This document shows, in pieces, positions 1 to 8,655 of a stretch of 64,000 bases of DNA. A program made the position numbers and the translations under genes. The notes beneath the pieces are model-generated. The model was not told the origin of the DNA, did no database searches, and saw only the letters and a list, made by a program, of their open reading frames with translations. The DNA comes from Hydrogenophaga sp. (GTDB lineage Bacteria; Pseudomonadota; Gammaproteobacteria; Burkholderiales; Burkholderiaceae_C), in the NCBI GenBank assembly GCA_030653975.1, contig JAURYH010000029.1, forward strand, positions 102,608-166,607. The letters are read 5' to 3'. Positions within the stretch are counted from its first letter, which is position 1. Each line of letters starts with the position of its first letter.

Positions 1-636
1 CAGCCCCACCACCGCGGCCAGGCCGCTGTTGATCTGCAACGCGCCCATGCCCAGCGAAGCCGCCACGCCAAAGGCCGTGGCGATCACCGCCAGCACGTTC
101 ACCAGCGGGCCGAGCTTCTTCATCGGGGCCCAGGGCAGCGCCTCCACCGCCGTGCTCACCAGCGCCGAGCCGCCCCGGCGGAACTGGAAAAACGCAATCG
201 CCAGCGCCACGATGCTGTACACCGCCCAGGGGTGCAGACCCCAGTGGAAAAAGCTGTAGCGCATGGCAGCGTTGGCCGCTTCGGGCGTGTGGGGTGCGAT
301 GCCCGGAGGCGGCGCGCCATAGTGCGAGATCGGCTCGGCCACGCCCCAGAACACCAGGCCGATGCCCATGCCGGCGGCAAAGAGCATGGCGAACCAGGCC
401 CCGATGGAAAACTCCGGCTCGTCGTCCTCGCCGCCGAGCTTGAGGTCGCCATAGCGGCTGACCGCCAGGATCAGCGCCATCACCACCAGGCCCAGCACCA
501 CCCACAGGTAGAACCAGCCGAAGTTGCGCGTGATGCCCGCCAGCGCGGTGTCGAACACCCCGCCCAGCGACGCCGGGGCGATCACGCCCCACAGAACAAT
601 GGCCAGGATCAGACCGGCCGACACGATGAGTTGCAT
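1..636 (-). CDS. BCCT-family osmolyte transporter, N-terminal part (cut by window edge)
   Basis: Inner-membrane secondary transporter of the betaine/carnitine/choline family, expected to import glycine betaine or a related quaternary amine. The reading frame is open from the ATG at 634-636 to the window edge, giving 212 residues. The family's glycine-rich substrate and sodium segment is seen as GMGIGLVFWGVAEP (residues 89-102), and FFHWGLHPWAVY (129-140) is also typical. Hydrophobic segments lie at about 5-25, 42-60, 79-100 and 138-152. The form GMGIG is that of betaine-type members, but substrate cannot be fixed from half a protein. The start has a strong ribosome-binding site (GGAGGA) immediately upstream. 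No partner gene is visible; the family works as a single gene. Confidence 0.9.
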   Translation of the reverse strand, partial: MQLIVSAGLILAIVLWGVIAPASLGGVFDTALAGITRNFGWFYLWVVLGLVVMALILAVSRYGDLKLGGEDDEPEFSIGAWFAMLFAAGMGIGLVFWGVAEPISHYGAPPPGIAPHTPEAANAAMRYSFFHWGLHPWAVYSIVALAIAFFQFRRGGSALVSTAVEALPWAPMKKLGPLVNVLAVIATAFGVAASLGMGALQINSGLAAVVGL

Positions 637-1088
637 GAGAGTCCTCCTCCAGGAAAAGAGCCGTCCCGTCGACCGCGACGCAGGAAACAAGGCACTCCGC
701 CGCTCAGGGGCGAGCCTGGGCGATGCGGGTACCGGCGCAGCCGGGGAATCAAGCCAGAAGACGGCGGCGGTCCGGTCCGATGTAACGGTGAATCCCGGCC
801 CGCCGGGCCCATGCAGGGCGCTTCAGGGGGTGGCAGCGACGCCATTAAAGCGCGCTGAGCCGGGGCTGTCAGCAAGGACCGGCACCGCCAGCGCAGGGGG
901 TGCGCCGGCCATGCCGTCATGAACGAAGGCGACATTGTGCCCGGATGAGCCTCGCCCCGTGAGCCTGTGCTCACATACCTGACTGACTGGCGCGGAGATG
1001 GTGCTCCTGACGGGGCACAGAACACCCCGCCGAGCGGCAAGTCCACCCTGACGGTTTGGGTCTTGCGCCGCTCAGCGCGACCAGATGC
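637..1088. other. Gene-free stretch upstream of the BCCT gene
   Basis: About 450 bases between the BCCT start and the antitoxin stop. Open frames here have no recognisable domain or ribosome-binding site. It presumably holds the BCCT promoter and leader. I saw no convincing riboswitch, tRNA or terminator in it. Confidence 0.4.
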
Positions 1089-1355
1089 TCAGCGCTCGGC
1101 CAGCCGCCCCGTCACGTATTTGTGCAGCACACTGGCAATGAGCGTCTGGTAGGGCATGCCCTGCTCCAGCGCCTTCACCTGAATATCCTGCAAGTCACCG
1201 GACGACAGGCGGATGTTCACTCGCTTGTCTTTCAAGGCGGTGGCGCGTGCCGCCGCCTTGAACTTCGCCAGCTCGGCTTTGCTGGCCACCGACTTCAACG
1301 CGCCCTTGTCGAACGCGGCCAGCAGGTCGGTTTCGTATGCGTCAGTCTTGGGCAT
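1089..1355 (-). CDS. CopG/ribbon-helix-helix-like antitoxin of a BrnTA-type pair
   Basis: An 88-residue protein whose C-terminal half (KRVNIRLSSGDLQDIQVKALEQ, then YQTLIASVLHKY) looks like a ribbon-helix-helix DNA-binding dimer of the CopG/BrnA antitoxin type. A charged N-terminal stretch would wrap the toxin. It follows the toxin gene and overlaps its 3' end by 14 bases, the order known for brnT-brnA. Such antitoxins neutralise the RNase toxin and repress the operon through the toxin-antitoxin complex. Both genes are read leftwards from a promoter in 1636-1739. The family call rests on size, motif and neighbour only. Confidence 0.75.
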   Translation of the reverse strand: MPKTDAYETDLLAAFDKGALKSVASKAELAKFKAAARATALKDKRVNIRLSSGDLQDIQVKALEQGMPYQTLIASVLHKYVTGRLAER

Positions 1356-1635
1356 GGGGATCGTCCTGTTTCAAGTATTCGCGGGTCGCCTTGCGGCTAG
1401 GAATGACGGTTTTGAGGAAATAGTGATCGGCTTGTTCCACAAACGGCACCAGATACGCATACCCCTCAAACGCCACCACCAGCACCCGCTGATTCGGGTA
1501 CTTCGCCGGGTTCGGGTGGGCCAGTATGTCGAGCAAGCCACCGGCCTCCACCGCCACCACCATCTGCTCGAACGAAATGCCCCGCTCGCGCTGAAGCTGA
1601 TCGTTTTTCTCCGGACCCCAGCGAAACGGTTTCAT
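1342..1635 (-). CDS. BrnT-like toxin (DUF497-type RNase)
   Basis: A 97-residue protein with the layout of BrnT toxins: an N-terminal F-x-W-x-P-E-K motif (FRWGPEKN, residues 4-11), then a helix GISFEQMVVAVEAG, a strand-rich core and the closing segment KTVIPSRKATREYL. BrnT toxins are small cytoplasmic ribonucleases that inhibit translation under stress. The gene lies upstream of, and overlaps, the antitoxin gene at 1089-1355, so the two are co-transcribed and translationally coupled. The core is intact in reading frame, so the toxin is probably functional. Other small RelE-like folds cannot be excluded. Confidence 0.72.
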   Translation of the reverse strand: MKPFRWGPEKNDQLQRERGISFEQMVVAVEAGGLLDILAHPNPAKYPNQRVLVVAFEGYAYLVPFVEQADHYFLKTVIPSRKATREYLKQDDPHAQD

Positions 1636-1739
1636 GGGTCGGCAGTTTAAATCAGTGTGTGCCTTTTGTCACCAGATGGAGGGCGATCAACGGTCCAAAG
1701 GCCGAGGTGGTCGCAAACTGCGACCACCTCCCAAGCCCC

Positions 1740-4700
1740 TCACCCCCGCCAGCCGCCGCCCACCCGCTGCGCGCGGCCCAGGGCTTCCAGCGTTTCCAGG
1801 ATGCGGGGCAGGCCTTTCTTCCACGGGCCTTTGCCTTTGAAGCTGGCTTCGATGGCGGGCAGCGGCAGCGGCGCGGGGCTGGCGGACAGCAGCTGCGCCA
1901 CGGCGCGCACCTGCTCGGGCAGGGTGGATGGCCACGGCTGGGCGGTGGCTGCGGAGGCGTTGACCGGGGTCTGGACGCCGTCGCTGGCGGCGTCAGTGCG
2001 GGCTTCGGCTTCGGCCTCGCTCTCCACACCGTCAATGCCCGCCTGCTCACCCACCGGTTCGGGCTGCGGCGCAACAGAAGCCGCCGCAGCCCGCCGCGCC
2101 GGGTCCTGGAACTCGGGGCGCAGCCAGCGCACCGTGCCCGCGGCTTCTTCGGCGGCGCGTTTCGCGTTCAGCGCCACCAGCCGCTCCAGCAGGGTTTCGG
2201 TCCACGCGGCGCGGGCCGCTTCATCGGCCCACGGCACGGCGCCCAGGTCGCTCCAGCCGTAGGCCTGCAGCACCGCAGCGTCCAGCTCGTCGTGCAGGCT
2301 CTGCAACACGCTCACCAGGCCCTGCTCGTGCAGCGCCTTGTCCTTTGCGCTGAGCGGTTCGCCGCGGCGCAGTTTGTCGAGCACGTTGTAGAGCCCCGTG
2401 AGCGTGACGCTCTCGTGTGCCGCCTGCCGCGCCTTGCGGTGTGCGTCCAGCTGCTTGGCCAGTTGGCGGATGCGCTCGGTGAGCGCGGGCGTGAGGCCGG
2501 TGTCGTCGTGTGGGAAGGGGAAGGGCTCGAAGCAGCGGGACTTGTTGTAGCGCGGGTCGTTGCCGACGCCGAGCCGCCCGCCTGCGGCGAGCGCCCATTC
2601 GACGTGTACCTGACTCGACAGCACGCCGAGGTGCAGCGCATCGGGGCTGGCGATGGCGATGAGCATGTTGTCCGGCAACACGCTCGCATCGAGAAACTGG
2701 AACGTGCGGTGCTTTGCGGTTTCGACCGTGGCGATGTAGCGCCGTAAGCCATGAAGTGCCGGTCGCAGGTCCTTGCGTGGCTCGCCAAACAACCACCAAT
2801 TGTTGCGATAGGTGTCCCGATTGTTCTGATCGCGCTCAGGCTTCACCCGTTCCACCAGCCACTGAAACACTGAAGGGAAGCGCTCGCGCAGTTGCACGGC
2901 GCTGAGGCCGAAGGCGTCGATCACCAGCACGTCGCGCGGCGAGGCCATGAGGTCGCGGCCGTTGCGGTATTCGCGGATGAGCGGCACCTGAGCGGGAGAG
3001 CCCTCACCCCCGCCCTCTCCCAGCGGGAGAGGGAGTAAGGCAGCGGCCTCTTCGCGCGTGACGATGAAGCCCGCGCCGTGCAGTTTCACGCCGGGTGATG
3101 ACACACCCCCGTTGGCTTGCAGCGCACGGGCACCCGCCACGTTGGCGCCCAAACGCAGGTCGGCGTGCAGCAGGCCGCGCTTTTCGGCGAGTTGCACCTC
3201 CACCTCGTCGGTGTCGGTGGTGCGTTCGGCGGTCACGGTGAGCAAGCGCCCCTCTTCTTCGGCCAGCGTGCCCACGCTCATGGCAATGCGCACGGCAGCG
3301 CCCTGCGCGCTGTCCACCCACGGGTGGTCGGGCAGCGCGAAGGCCAATGTGAGCGGGTTCTTGCTGGCGCTCAGGTGGGCCTCGATCACGCGGCGGTTGA
3401 AGGTCTGGCGCAGGCTGTTGGTGGTGATGAAGCCGAAGCGCCGCGCGCTGCCCGCGCGCACCTGGGCGGCGGCGTGGTGCCACCAGTACATGACGAAGTC
3501 CGCGCTCTCGGGCACCTCGGGCCAGGTGGCGCGCAGGGTCTGTGCGTAGCCGTCTCCCAGCGCGGCGCGCAGGGCGCCCGCGCCAATGAATGGCGGATTG
3601 CCCACGATGAACTCCGCCGCCGGCCACTCGGCGGGGCGCGGGTTCACATAGGCCCACTGCACCACTTGCGCAGCCTCGTCGGGCACGTTTTCGCCCGTCA
3701 CCGGGTGTTTCTTGAAGCTCACACCGTCCCAGCGCGTGATGGTCTTGCCGCTCGCGTCGAGCGCGGGCTCGGCTCGGTCGTAGGCGAGCACGGCGTCGCG
3801 GTTTTCAATATTCCCGTAGTCGTGCACCACGGGCTCGGCCACGCTGGCCAGGCCGCGGGTGCGCACGTGCCATTGCAGCCAGCCGATCCACAACACGAGT
3901 TCGGCCAGGGCGGCGGCGCGTTGATTCAATTCAATGCCGCGCAGCTGCTGCAGCGTGACGGTTTCGCCTTCGAGGCCGAGGCGGTCCTGCGTTTCGCCCA
4001 GCGCTTCGAGCTGGTTCATCACCTCGCCTTCGAGGCGCTTCAGATGTTCGAGCGTGACGTACAGAAAATTGCCGCTGCCGCAGGCCGGGTCGAGCACGCG
4101 GGTGGTGCAGAGCTGGTGGTGGAAGCGGCGGATTTCTGCGCGGGCTTCTTCGAGCTTGGCTTCGCGCTTTTTGCCGTCGAGTTCATCGGCCTCGCGCGCC
4201 AGCACCACGGCGGCTGCCTGGGCGTTGGCCCAGTCGGTGCGCAACGGCTCCACCACGGTGGGCAACACCAAGCGCTCCACGTAGGCGCGGGGTGTGTAGT
4301 GGGCGCCGAGGGCGTGGCGCTCGGTGGGGTCGAGCGCGCGCTCCAGCAGGGTGCCGAAGATGGCGGGCTCGACCTCTTGCCAGTTGGCCTGGGCGGCGCG
4401 CAGCAGGCCGTCGATCTGCGCGGTGCTGAGCGGCAGCACGTAGCCATCGCCCCCTGCGCCTTTGAAGAGCTTGCCGTTGAAGCGCAGCACGTCGCGCGCG
4501 ATGGCGGCGTTGAAGCCGCCCACGTCCATGCCCTGCCAGAAGACCTTGAGCATCTGCACCAGGGTGGCGGGCTGTTCGCGGTATGCCTTGAGCAGGTGCA
4601 CGAAGCTGCCGCTGCCGTCCGCATGGGCGGGCAGCAGGCCCACGTCTTCGGCAAACATGCTGAAGAGGCAGCGGGTGAGGAAGGCGGCCACGGGCTGGGG

Positions 4701-5444
4701 CGCGTGGCCGGCGGCCTCCAGGCTCCGGGCCAGCTCGGCCAGCTCGGCGGCCACGGCGCGCGTGACCTTGGCGCTGATGCGCGAGGGGTCGAGGCTGAGC
4801 GGGTCGGTCCAGAGCGCCTTGAGCCGCGCGCGGATGGCTGGCTGGGCCAGCTGCTCCAGGCGGATGCGGTGGCTGCGCGGATCGGGGAAGGGCGTGTAGG
4901 TGGCGCCGGAGCGGGTGAACTCGGCGTAGAGCTCGATCACGTGGCCGACATCGACCACCACCACAAAGGGCGGGCGGCCTTCTGCTGCGGGCAGGGCGCG
5001 GGCGTAGTTTTCGGCCTGGGTGCGGGCCTTGAGCAGCGCATCGTCAAAGGCTTTGGTGGTGACTGGCGGGGTGTTTGGGGTCTGCTGCGCCTGCACGCCG
5101 GCCGTCTTTCCAAGCTTGAGCTTCTTGCTCTCCCACACGAAGTGGCCTCGGCGGTAACAGTCCACCCGGCCGGCGCTGGTGGAGCCGTCTCCGTGCTGGA
5201 AGGTAATGGGGCGCTCGAACATGTAGCTCTGTTCGGGCGTGGGATGCGGCGCGTCGACGCCCAGCAGCTCGCACAGCTGGATGACGAAGCTCTGCGAAGT
5301 GGACAGCTCGGAAGCGGTGACGCCCTTCCACCGGTTGATGAAGGCCTGGGCGGTGGCTGTGGTGGCTTCGTCGGCTTCGGCAGCGGTGACAGTGCTGGAA
5401 GCCGTAGCGGTGGCGGGATTCCCCGGGGTTTTGTTGTGCAGCAT
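1740..5444 (-). CDS. MmeI-like single-chain restriction-modification enzyme (type IIG/IIL)
   Basis: A 1234-residue enzyme that would both methylate and cut DNA. Near the N terminus is a PD-(D/E)xK nuclease motif with the spacing of MmeI: D95, then nine residues, then E105-S-K107. The methyltransferase core follows, with AdoMet motif I LDPACGSGNF at about residue 450 and the amino-methyltransferase motif NPPF at about 615. The C-terminal part should carry target recognition. No separate specificity or nuclease gene adjoins it, as expected for this class. I chose the ATG at 5442-5444, just after the TonB-like stop; the frame stays open further upstream but only as out-of-frame sequence of that gene. 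A palindromic repeat lies inside the frame at about residue 806 (3013-3033), and fragments of a related gene lie at 8052-8200. Confidence 0.88.
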   Translation of the reverse strand: MLHNKTPGNPATATASSTVTAAEADEATTATAQAFINRWKGVTASELSTSQSFVIQLCELLGVDAPHPTPEQSYMFERPITFQHGDGSTSAGRVDCYRRGHFVWESKKLKLGKTAGVQAQQTPNTPPVTTKAFDDALLKARTQAENYARALPAAEGRPPFVVVVDVGHVIELYAEFTRSGATYTPFPDPRSHRIRLEQLAQPAIRARLKALWTDPLSLDPSRISAKVTRAVAAELAELARSLEAAGHAPQPVAAFLTRCLFSMFAEDVGLLPAHADGSGSFVHLLKAYREQPATLVQMLKVFWQGMDVGGFNAAIARDVLRFNGKLFKGAGGDGYVLPLSTAQIDGLLRAAQANWQEVEPAIFGTLLERALDPTERHALGAHYTPRAYVERLVLPTVVEPLRTDWANAQAAAVVLAREADELDGKKREAKLEEARAEIRRFHHQLCTTRVLDPACGSGNFLYVTLEHLKRLEGEVMNQLEALGETQDRLGLEGETVTLQQLRGIELNQRAAALAELVLWIGWLQWHVRTRGLASVAEPVVHDYGNIENRDAVLAYDRAEPALDASGKTITRWDGVSFKKHPVTGENVPDEAAQVVQWAYVNPRPAEWPAAEFIVGNPPFIGAGALRAALGDGYAQTLRATWPEVPESADFVMYWWHHAAAQVRAGSARRFGFITTNSLRQTFNRRVIEAHLSASKNPLTLAFALPDHPWVDSAQGAAVRIAMSVGTLAEEEGRLLTVTAERTTDTDEVEVQLAEKRGLLHADLRLGANVAGARALQANGGVSSPGVKLHGAGFIVTREEAAALLPLPLGEGGGEGSPAQVPLIREYRNGRDLMASPRDVLVIDAFGLSAVQLRERFPSVFQWLVERVKPERDQNNRDTYRNNWWLFGEPRKDLRPALHGLRRYIATVETAKHRTFQFLDASVLPDNMLIAIASPDALHLGVLSSQVHVEWALAAGGRLGVGNDPRYNKSRCFEPFPFPHDDTGLTPALTERIRQLAKQLDAHRKARQAAHESVTLTGLYNVLDKLRRGEPLSAKDKALHEQGLVSVLQSLHDELDAAVLQAYGWSDLGAVPWADEAARAAWTETLLERLVALNAKRAAEEAAGTVRWLRPEFQDPARRAAAASVAPQPEPVGEQAGIDGVESEAEAEARTDAASDGVQTPVNASAATAQPWPSTLPEQVRAVAQLLSASPAPLPLPAIEASFKGKGPWKKGLPRILETLEALGRAQRVGGGWRG
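2998..3042. repeat. REP-like palindrome inside the restriction-modification gene
   Basis: A perfect 9-base inverted repeat, CCCTCTCCC (3013-3021) and GGGAGAGGG (3025-3033), with a 3-base loop. It is flanked by the ccctcaccccc and gagtaaggc context typical of dispersed intergenic palindromes of Proteobacteria. Here it is translated in frame as the low-complexity run LPLPLGEGGGEG, about residues 800-812 of the enzyme. Confidence 0.6.
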
Positions 5445-5466
5445 GCCCTGGATGATAGAAGCGCCC

Positions 5467-6351
5467 TCAGCGCCCCAGCTTTTGCGATCCCCATTGTTCC
5501 TGCTGGCGCTGGTCGTCGGCGGCTTCGGCTTCGATGCTGTCCTGGGGCAGTTGCTTGAGGCAGTCGGCCAGGGCCTGGGGGTCCGGCTTTTCAGGCTCGG
5601 GCTCGTCCGCTGGCGGGCCTTGCGGGGAACGGCCGTCCCACACGAAGCGGTTGCCGCGCTGCGGCGGATCGGGCAGGCAGTCGTTTTTGTAGAGCGGCGG
5701 CGCCTCGGCGGTCCAGGCGTTGAAGACGATGGTCTTCTCAAAAATCAGGGGCTTGCCATTGGGCGTGGGCGGCAGCGGCGGCATCTGCTTGATGGCGGTG
5801 CGGGCGCGTTGTTCGACCTCTGCGGAGGTGGTCCACAGGGTATCCAGCCGGGCCAGCGTTCCGCTGGGTGCGATCTCGATGCGGAAGCGCACGATGCCTT
5901 GCTCGGGGCCCTCGTGGGCGGTGCCCATCAGGCTGCGGACCTGTTGCCCCCAGTTGTGGCGGTAGCGCTTGCTGTTCTTGAGGGTGTAGGTGGCGGCCAG
6001 GGCCCATTCCTCGGCCGTGGGGGCCGGCGGCGCTGCCATGAAGGCCCGTCCGGGCGGGGGCGTGGTGTCGGGTGGCGCGGCGGCGGGCTCGGGCTCGCGG
6101 GGCGTGGGCAGGTCGGACTTGGGGATGGGCGCCGGGGGCGGGGTGCTGGCGGGCGGCGCAGGTGCCGGCTCGGCGGGCCGGATGTCTGCCAGGAAGACGA
6201 CCGCTTCCCTGGGCGGTGCGCGATCGCGCATGGTCTGGTTGGAGGCCTGAATGATCAGCCCCGCGGCGGCGAGGTGCAGCGCCACCGACAAGCCCACGGC
6301 CCAGCGGCGGTGCTTGTGCGGGTGGGCGGGCGGGCTTTCAGAGGGGGTCAA
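5467..6351 (-). CDS. TonB-like energy transducer protein
   Basis: A 294-residue protein with the layout of TonB-family proteins: a short basic N terminus, one membrane helix at about residues 17-35, a long Pro/Ala-rich periplasmic linker (about 55-115), and a C-terminal domain. That domain contains RFRIEIAPSGTLARLDTLWTT and ARTAIKQMPPLPP, typical of TonB C-terminal folds. It would link inner-membrane proton-motive force to an outer-membrane receptor, but no ExbBD or receptor gene is nearby. The last 60 residues are polar, Gln/Glu-rich and unlike classical TonB. Its start overlaps the Phd-like gene by 14 bases, and the restriction gene begins 22 bases after its stop. Function beyond the family is not known. 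Confidence 0.7.
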   Translation of the reverse strand: MTPSESPPAHPHKHRRWAVGLSVALHLAAAGLIIQASNQTMRDRAPPREAVVFLADIRPAEPAPAPPASTPPPAPIPKSDLPTPREPEPAAAPPDTTPPPGRAFMAAPPAPTAEEWALAATYTLKNSKRYRHNWGQQVRSLMGTAHEGPEQGIVRFRIEIAPSGTLARLDTLWTTSAEVEQRARTAIKQMPPLPPTPNGKPLIFEKTIVFNAWTAEAPPLYKNDCLPDPPQRGNRFVWDGRSPQGPPADEPEPEKPDPQALADCLKQLPQDSIEAEAADDQRQQEQWGSQKLGR

Positions 6352-6601
6352 GACGCACCTCGACCGCGCGCGAGGGGTCAGCGAGGCGGGCCGCCACCTG
6401 GCGATAGCGATCGTTGTCGGCGAGCGCGTCCATCATGGCCTCGAACAACGGCGGCTCCACCATGTAGAAAGCGGGGCGGTTGTGGTTGAGCACGGCCACA
6501 GGGCGGTTGTGCGACTCGCGCAGCACGGCGGCCGGGTTCTTCTTGAACTCGGACATGCTCACGGACAGACTGGCGTGGACGGATTCCATTTTCGGCTCCA
6601 A
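6338..6601 (-). CDS. Phd/YefM-type antitoxin, without a visible toxin
   Basis: An 87-residue protein beginning with the Phd/YefM pattern: SVSMSEFKKNPAAVLRES (14-31), then PVAVLNHNRPAFYMVEPPLFEAM (34-56). These proteins fold into a DNA-binding dimer that represses its own operon and masks a RelE, Doc or similar toxin. The normal partner position, directly downstream, is taken by the TonB-like gene, which overlaps by 14 bases, so the antitoxin is an orphan or acts on a toxin elsewhere. The start may be the Met five residues in, as both lie close together. Confidence 0.75.
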   Translation of the reverse strand: MEPKMESVHASLSVSMSEFKKNPAAVLRESHNRPVAVLNHNRPAFYMVEPPLFEAMMDALADNDRYRQVAARLADPSRAVEVRLDPL

Positions 6602-6787
6602 ATACAGCGCTGAATTTAGAGCCAGCAGGACTCGGCGTCAAACCACAGGGGTCGGTACGCTGGATCGATGTGGCGGGCACTGCGGCTTGGCTCCACCCGA
6701 ACAGGGGTGTCGCTGGCATGATCTTGGTGGCGAAGGGCGTGCTTGCGCTCCTGCCACGTGCCAACAGACCGTTCGGTCCCCATTGCC

Positions 6788-7966
6788 ATGAACATGCCCC
6801 GTGTTTCCGCACCCCGGCTGCCCGCCGCCATCTGGGTGCTGGGCTTCGTGAGCCTGCTGATGGACATTTCGTCCGAGATGGTGCACAGCCTGCTGCCGCT
6901 GTTCATGGTGGGCACGCTGGGCGCGAGCGCGCTGGTGGTCGGCCTGATCGAGGGGCTGGCCGAGGCGACGGCACTGATCGTCAAGGTGTTCTCGGGCGTG
7001 TTGAGCGACTGGTGGGGGAAACGCAAGTGGCTGGCCGTGTTCGGCTACGCCCTGGGCGCGCTGACCAAACCGCTGTTCGCGCTGGCGCCGGGCATTGGCA
7101 CCGTGCTGACGGCGCGCCTGCTCGACCGCGTGGGCAAGGGCGTGCGCGGTGCGCCGCGCGACGCGCTGGTGGCCGACATCGCGCCGCCCGACATGCGCGG
7201 CGCCGCCTTCGGCCTGCGTCAGTCGCTCGACACGGTGGGCGCCTTCGTTGGCCCGCTGCTGGCGGTGGGCCTGATGCTGCTCTGGGCCAACGACTTCCGG
7301 GCGGTGTTCTGGGTGGCGGTGGTGCCGGGGCTGCTGGCGGTGGGGCTGCTGGTGCTGGGCGTGCGCGAACCCGACCGCCCGGTTGGCCAGCGGCGCAGCA
7401 ACCCGATCCGGCGCGAGAACCTGCGCCGCCTGGGTAGCGCCTACTGGTGGGTGGTGGGCCTGGGCGCGGTGTTCACGCTGGCGCGCTTCAGCGAAGCCTT
7501 TCTGGTGCTGCGCGCCGAGCAGAGCGGGGTGCCGCTGGCGCTGGTGCCGCTGGTGATGGTGGCGATGAACCTGGTGTACGCGGCATCGGCCTACCCCTTT
7601 GGGCGCTTGTCCGACCGCATGAACCACCGGACGCTGCTGGCGCTGGGTCTGGCGGTGCTGATCGCGGCCGACCTGGTGCTGGCAGCCAACGCGCACTGGA
7701 CCACGCTGCTGGCCGGTGTGGCTTTGTGGGGCCTGCACATGGGCATGACGCAGGGCCTGCTGGCGACCATGGTGGCCGACACGGCGCCGGCCGACCTGCG
7801 CGGCACGGCCTTCGGCTTCTTCAACCTGGTCAGCGGTGTGGCGTTGCTGCTGTCCAGCGCCATCGCGGGCCTGCTGTGGGACCGGCTGGGTGCCTCGTTC
7901 ACGTTCTACGCCGGGGCAGGGTTCAGTGGCCTGGCCTTGCTGGGGCTGGCGCTGCGACGGGGCTGA
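6788..7966 (+). CDS. MFS transporter
   Basis: A major facilitator superfamily permease of 392 residues with about twelve hydrophobic helices. The family's loop 2-3 motif appears as GVLSDWWGKRK (about 75-85), with a second one, GRLSDRMNHR, in the C-terminal half. The signature RLLDRVGKGVRGAPRDALVAD (about 113-133) is typical of a subgroup often annotated as quinolone- or multidrug-type MFS, but the substrate is unknown. I chose the ATG at 6788; an in-frame GTG-like upstream extension from 6743 lacks membrane or family character. It stands alone, divergent from the antitoxin gene. Confidence 0.85.
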   Translation: MNMPRVSAPRLPAAIWVLGFVSLLMDISSEMVHSLLPLFMVGTLGASALVVGLIEGLAEATALIVKVFSGVLSDWWGKRKWLAVFGYALGALTKPLFALAPGIGTVLTARLLDRVGKGVRGAPRDALVADIAPPDMRGAAFGLRQSLDTVGAFVGPLLAVGLMLLWANDFRAVFWVAVVPGLLAVGLLVLGVREPDRPVGQRRSNPIRRENLRRLGSAYWWVVGLGAVFTLARFSEAFLVLRAEQSGVPLALVPLVMVAMNLVYAASAYPFGRLSDRMNHRTLLALGLAVLIAADLVLAANAHWTTLLAGVALWGLHMGMTQGLLATMVADTAPADLRGTAFGFFNLVSGVALLLSSAIAGLLWDRLGASFTFYAGAGFSGLALLGLALRRG

Positions 7967-8051
7967 GCGCCCTCGGAGCGGCCGGGCGGCGCTCACTGCG
8001 GTTCCGCCTTCAACCATGCAACGGCGTTGGTTCGCCTTGCCGTGCATGGCG

Positions 8052-8200
8052 CGCCAGAACACCGTGAGCATCTGCACCCGGGTGGCGGGCTGTTCGCGGT
8101 AGGTCTTGCGCAACTGGGCGAAGCTGGCATGGGCCTCGACAGGCTCAACCCGAGCTCTGCGAGGTGGACAGCTCGGAAGCGGTGACGCCCTTCCATCGGT
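8052..8200 (-). pseudogene. Two decayed fragments of a MmeI-like gene joined by a repeat
   Basis: Bases 8052-8128 match bases 4534-4609 of the restriction gene, and 8154-8200 match 5289-5335, at roughly 80-95 per cent by eye and in the same orientation. In the intact gene these pieces lie about 680 bases apart. Here they are separated by only 25 bases containing cgacaggctcaacccgag, a common dispersed repeat. No full reading frame survives. This is the relic of a second MmeI-like gene or of a partial duplication, ending flush with the stop of the ChrB-tail gene. Confidence 0.75.
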
Positions 8201-8655
8201 CAGGCCATCTGCGGGGGCCAGTTGTGCGTCTCTGCCTGGCAGGTCTTGCACCAGGCGTACAGCGCGTCGTACACCACCATGCCGTGGCGCAGCATCTCGT
8301 GGTCGTCTTTGAACACCTGGGACAGGCCCAGCGACACGGCGTACAGCCCGGCCGACTGGGGCGCCAGGTCCAGGCGCGAGGTGTCGGCCCCGCGCACGAT
8401 GGTGGCGAGCTGTTGCAGCGCCGGTTCGCGCAGCGCGTGTCTGGCGAGAAAGGCATCGAAGCTGCACCGCTCGCCCACGTGCGTCATTTCCACGCCCGGA
8501 ATGTCGTAGGGCGTGGCGCCGGTTTCGGCGGCGATCTTCAACACATCGGACGCCGGCACGTACAGGAATTCAGCGGCCGGGTCGATGAAGCGGCGGATCA
8601 GCCAGGGGCAAGCGATGCGGTCAATCTTCGGGCGTTCGCGGGTGATCCATTTCAT
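8200..8655 (-). CDS. ChrB C-terminal-domain protein
   Basis: A 151-residue protein equivalent to the C-terminal domain of the chromate regulator ChrB. It begins KWITRERPKIDRIACPWLIRRFIDP, closely matching RPWVDRLACAWLIRRFIDP in the full ChrB at 10799-11755, and shares THVGERCSFDAFL against THVGTRVSFEVLM. It lacks the N-terminal winged-helix part, so it is unlikely to bind DNA alone. It is the last gene of the chromate operon, and its ATG overlaps the upstream stop by 4 bases with a good ribosome-binding site (AAGGAGA). The Cys/His residues (CPWL, HVGERC, CKTCQ near the C terminus) may bind metal or chromate; that is inference. Confidence 0.85.
   Translation of the reverse strand: MKWITRERPKIDRIACPWLIRRFIDPAAEFLYVPASDVLKIAAETGATPYDIPGVEMTHVGERCSFDAFLARHALREPALQQLATIVRGADTSRLDLAPQSAGLYAVSLGLSQVFKDDHEMLRHGMVVYDALYAWCKTCQAETHNWPPQMA

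Noticed and set aside
609..1046. Frame of 145 codons between the BCCT and antitoxin genes
   Set aside because: Pro/Arg/Ser-rich translation without homology signs, no ribosome-binding site, and it overlaps the BCCT start.
3117..5558. Open frame of 813 codons on the plus strand
   Set aside because: Antisense shadow of the MmeI-like gene, whose nuclease and methyltransferase motifs are intact.
5445..5741. Upstream extension of the MmeI-like frame
   Set aside because: It would overlap the TonB-like gene in another frame and has low-complexity Arg/Pro/Ser sequence; ATG 5444 fits the N terminus of the family.
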